NCBI RefSeq assembly: GCF_000214175.1
Contig: NC_015564.1
Span: 4,464,001 to 4,528,000, forward strand
DNA from: Hoyosella subflava DQS3-9A1
GTDB taxonomy: Bacteria > Actinomycetota > Actinomycetes > Mycobacteriales > Mycobacteriaceae
Direction: 5' to 3'
Length of the DNA: 64,000 nucleotides
Shown: positions 62,675-64,000 of the stretch, piece after piece
Position numbering within the stretch: the stretch's first letter is position 1
How the letters are laid out: the number at the start of each line of letters is the position of its first letter
The notes under the pieces: generated by a model
The model's input: the letters and a program-made list of their open reading frames with translations, nothing else
What the model was told of the DNA's origin: nothing
Database searches by the model: none
Translations under genes and position numbers: made by a program

Positions 62675-64000
62675 TGTTGTTCCTCCCGATAACTTGCGCC
62701 TACGGCCTCGGCGTACAGCTGTGCCTGTTCGAGCGCTTCGGTTACGGACTTCTGACCAGCGATCGCTGCGCTGATCTGCTGACTCACGCGTGTTCCGAGG
62801 TCCTGAAATTCGGGGATCGCAAGGAACTGGACACCCGTATACGGAACGGGGTCAACCGTCGGCTGCAAGGGTGTCGCGTTCTCGATGGAATCGAGAGTGA
62901 GGGGGCCGTAGGCAGCCGAAGCTTCGGCATACTCCGGCATTTCATAGGTGGATATGCGGCTGCCCGGTGGCACCCGATCCCAGCCGAGTTCCTCACCAAC
63001 CAGACGTAGATACTCCTTGCTCGTCATCCAGGAGACGAACCGCCAAGCAGCCTCTTTGTTGTCACTGGTAGCGGGAATCCCGAGCGCCCAGCTGTAGAGC
63101 CACCCAGCATCTTCCTTGACTTCGACAGGTGCTGCGGCGTACCCGATCTGGCCAACGACATTGCTTGAAGCCGGGTTCTCCAGTGTGGAGACTGCGGAGG
63201 TGGAGTCGTACCACATCGCGACCCTGCCTTGGGCGAGCTGAGTGGCGCACTCACTGAATCCACTTGTCGCGGCGCCCGGCTGACCGTGTTCGCGTACCAG
63301 ATCGACATAGAACTGGACCGCGCGCTCAACTTCAGGGCTAGTCAGCTGCGGATTCCAGTCTTCATCGAACCAGCGCCCGCCGAAGGTGTTGATGACGGTG
63401 TTCAGTGGTGCGAGCAGCTCACCCCACCCCGGTTTACCGCGGAGGCAGATGCCCGGCATACCCGGTCTATCCAGTTGCTCTGCAGCAGCGGCGACCTCGG
63501 TCCATGTAGGTGGATCGGAAAGTTCAATGCCTTCCTCATCGAACAGGTCCTGCCGGTACATGAGGAACGAGGATTCTCCGTAGAACGGAACCGAAAACAT
63601 GTCGCCTTCGTAGGAGAGCGAATCGCGTAGCGAGGGGATGAAATCGTCTTCGTCGTACCCTTCTGTTTCACGGGCAAGTTCCGAAAGGTTCGTTAGCCAG
63701 CCGTGTTCGGCCCATTGGGGGGTTTCGTAGTTGCTGATCATCACGACGTCGAACTCGCCTCCGCCCATCGCCGTGGACGCCGTTATCTTGGCGCGCGCCT
63801 CGTTCTCGGAGAGCGTCACGAATCGAAGATCGATGTCCGGATTCTCCGCAGCGAATCGCGCTGAAAGTTGACGTGCGTCCTGCATCTGGGAGTTGGAGAC
63901 CATCGCGATCGTCACTGTTTGATCGGAGGCGCCGAGGGACCCGGCCCCTGCACACCCGCTGAGCGCGATGACGAGCGCGCCCGCGCCAGCAATGCACTTG
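62671..64000 (-). CDS. polyol-type ABC solute-binding lipoprotein (5' end cut by the window edge)
   Basis: 443 codons are visible; the frame continues past 64000. The signal part has a lipobox LSGC (cut near residue 17 of the visible frame), then TVTIAMVSNSQMQDAR. Motifs GKPGWGELLAPLNTVINTFGGRWFDEDW, VPPGSRISTYEMPEYAEA and PVPYTGVQFLAIPEFQDLGT are characteristic of sorbitol/mannitol-binding proteins (SmoE-like), read in pieces. Only the first few residues are missing. It captures the substrate outside the membrane. Polyol specificity is inferred from similarity. Confidence 0.92.
   Translation of the reverse strand, partial: KCIAGAGALVIALSGCAGAGSLGASDQTVTIAMVSNSQMQDARQLSARFAAENPDIDLRFVTLSENEARAKITASTAMGGGEFDVVMISNYETPQWAEHGWLTNLSELARETEGYDEDDFIPSLRDSLSYEGDMFSVPFYGESSFLMYRQDLFDEEGIELSDPPTWTEVAAAAEQLDRPGMPGICLRGKPGWGELLAPLNTVINTFGGRWFDEDWNPQLTSPEVERAVQFYVDLVREHGQPGAATSGFSECATQLAQGRVAMWYDSTSAVSTLENPASSNVVGQIGYAAAPVEVKEDAGWLYSWALGIPATSDNKEAAWRFVSWMTSKEYLRLVGEELGWDRVPPGSRISTYEMPEYAEASAAYGPLTLDSIENATPLQPTVDPVPYTGVQFLAIPEFQDLGTRVSQQISAAIAGQKSVTEALEQAQLYAEAVGASYREEQQ

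Overview
The window looks like chromosomal DNA from a high-GC actinomycete of the mycolic-acid group (Mycobacteriales; Rhodococcus/Gordonia/Hoyosella-like). The evidence is two mycofactocin gene clusters, a mycothiol-dependent formaldehyde dehydrogenase next to its usual metallo-hydrolase, a leucine-catabolic gene set close to the one known from Mycobacterium tuberculosis, a SigF/RsbW stress locus, a GAF-ANTAR regulator and an EXLDI protein. The genus is inference. I see no rRNA, tRNA, CRISPR array, phage or insertion sequence.

Layout. 1-3.4 kb: the start of an iron-containing alcohol dehydrogenase, divergent from a partial mycofactocin locus (mftABCD). 3.4-8.7 kb: small stress proteins, the rsbW-sigF pair with SigF-type promoters, STAS and GAF-ANTAR regulators, and two small lipoproteins. 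8.8-13.3 kb: an RNase H-like protein, a secreted protein, an EXLDI repressor-like gene with a drug-type ABC exporter, and an XRE regulator. 13.3-30 kb: a leucine/branched acyl-CoA degradation set (aacS, HMG-CoA-lyase-like, MaoC, acyl-CoA dehydrogenase, accA1 ... accD1), split by a glycerol block (HAD phosphatase, glpF, glpD, glpK, iclR, second glpK). 30-33 kb: a Gly-rich secreted protein, XdhC, a TetR regulator and a DoxX-like protein. 33-39.7 kb: a mycofactocin locus with mftA-F, mftR and a coupled SDR. 39.7-43.3 kb: fadD and a MetP/MetS transporter pair. 43.3-49.1 kb: a second IclR gene, an aquaporin-family channel and a PEP-dependent dihydroxyacetone kinase with a complete enzyme I fused to DhaM. 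49-64 kb: a membrane protein, an SDR, an adenylyl cyclase, MarR/MFS, ArsR/CDF, mscR/metallo-hydrolase, QorB-like/HxlR, and most of a polyol-type ABC transporter operon.

How the parts connect. A motif of about 22 nt recurs upstream of accA1, accD1 and fadD, with a partial copy before the TetR gene, so one repressor probably controls a scattered leucine/acyl-CoA regulon. A different 19-bp element sits in both IclR intergenic regions and links the glycerol and dihydroxyacetone loci. Two perfect GTTT-N16-GGGTA(C/T) promoters and one weaker one tie the small stress genes to the adjacent sigma factor. The mycofactocin loci, the Fe-alcohol dehydrogenase and mscR form a plausible set for alcohol and aldehyde oxidation.

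Limits: all family assignments come from reading motifs by eye. Functions recalled from other species are stated as such, and no database comparison was made.
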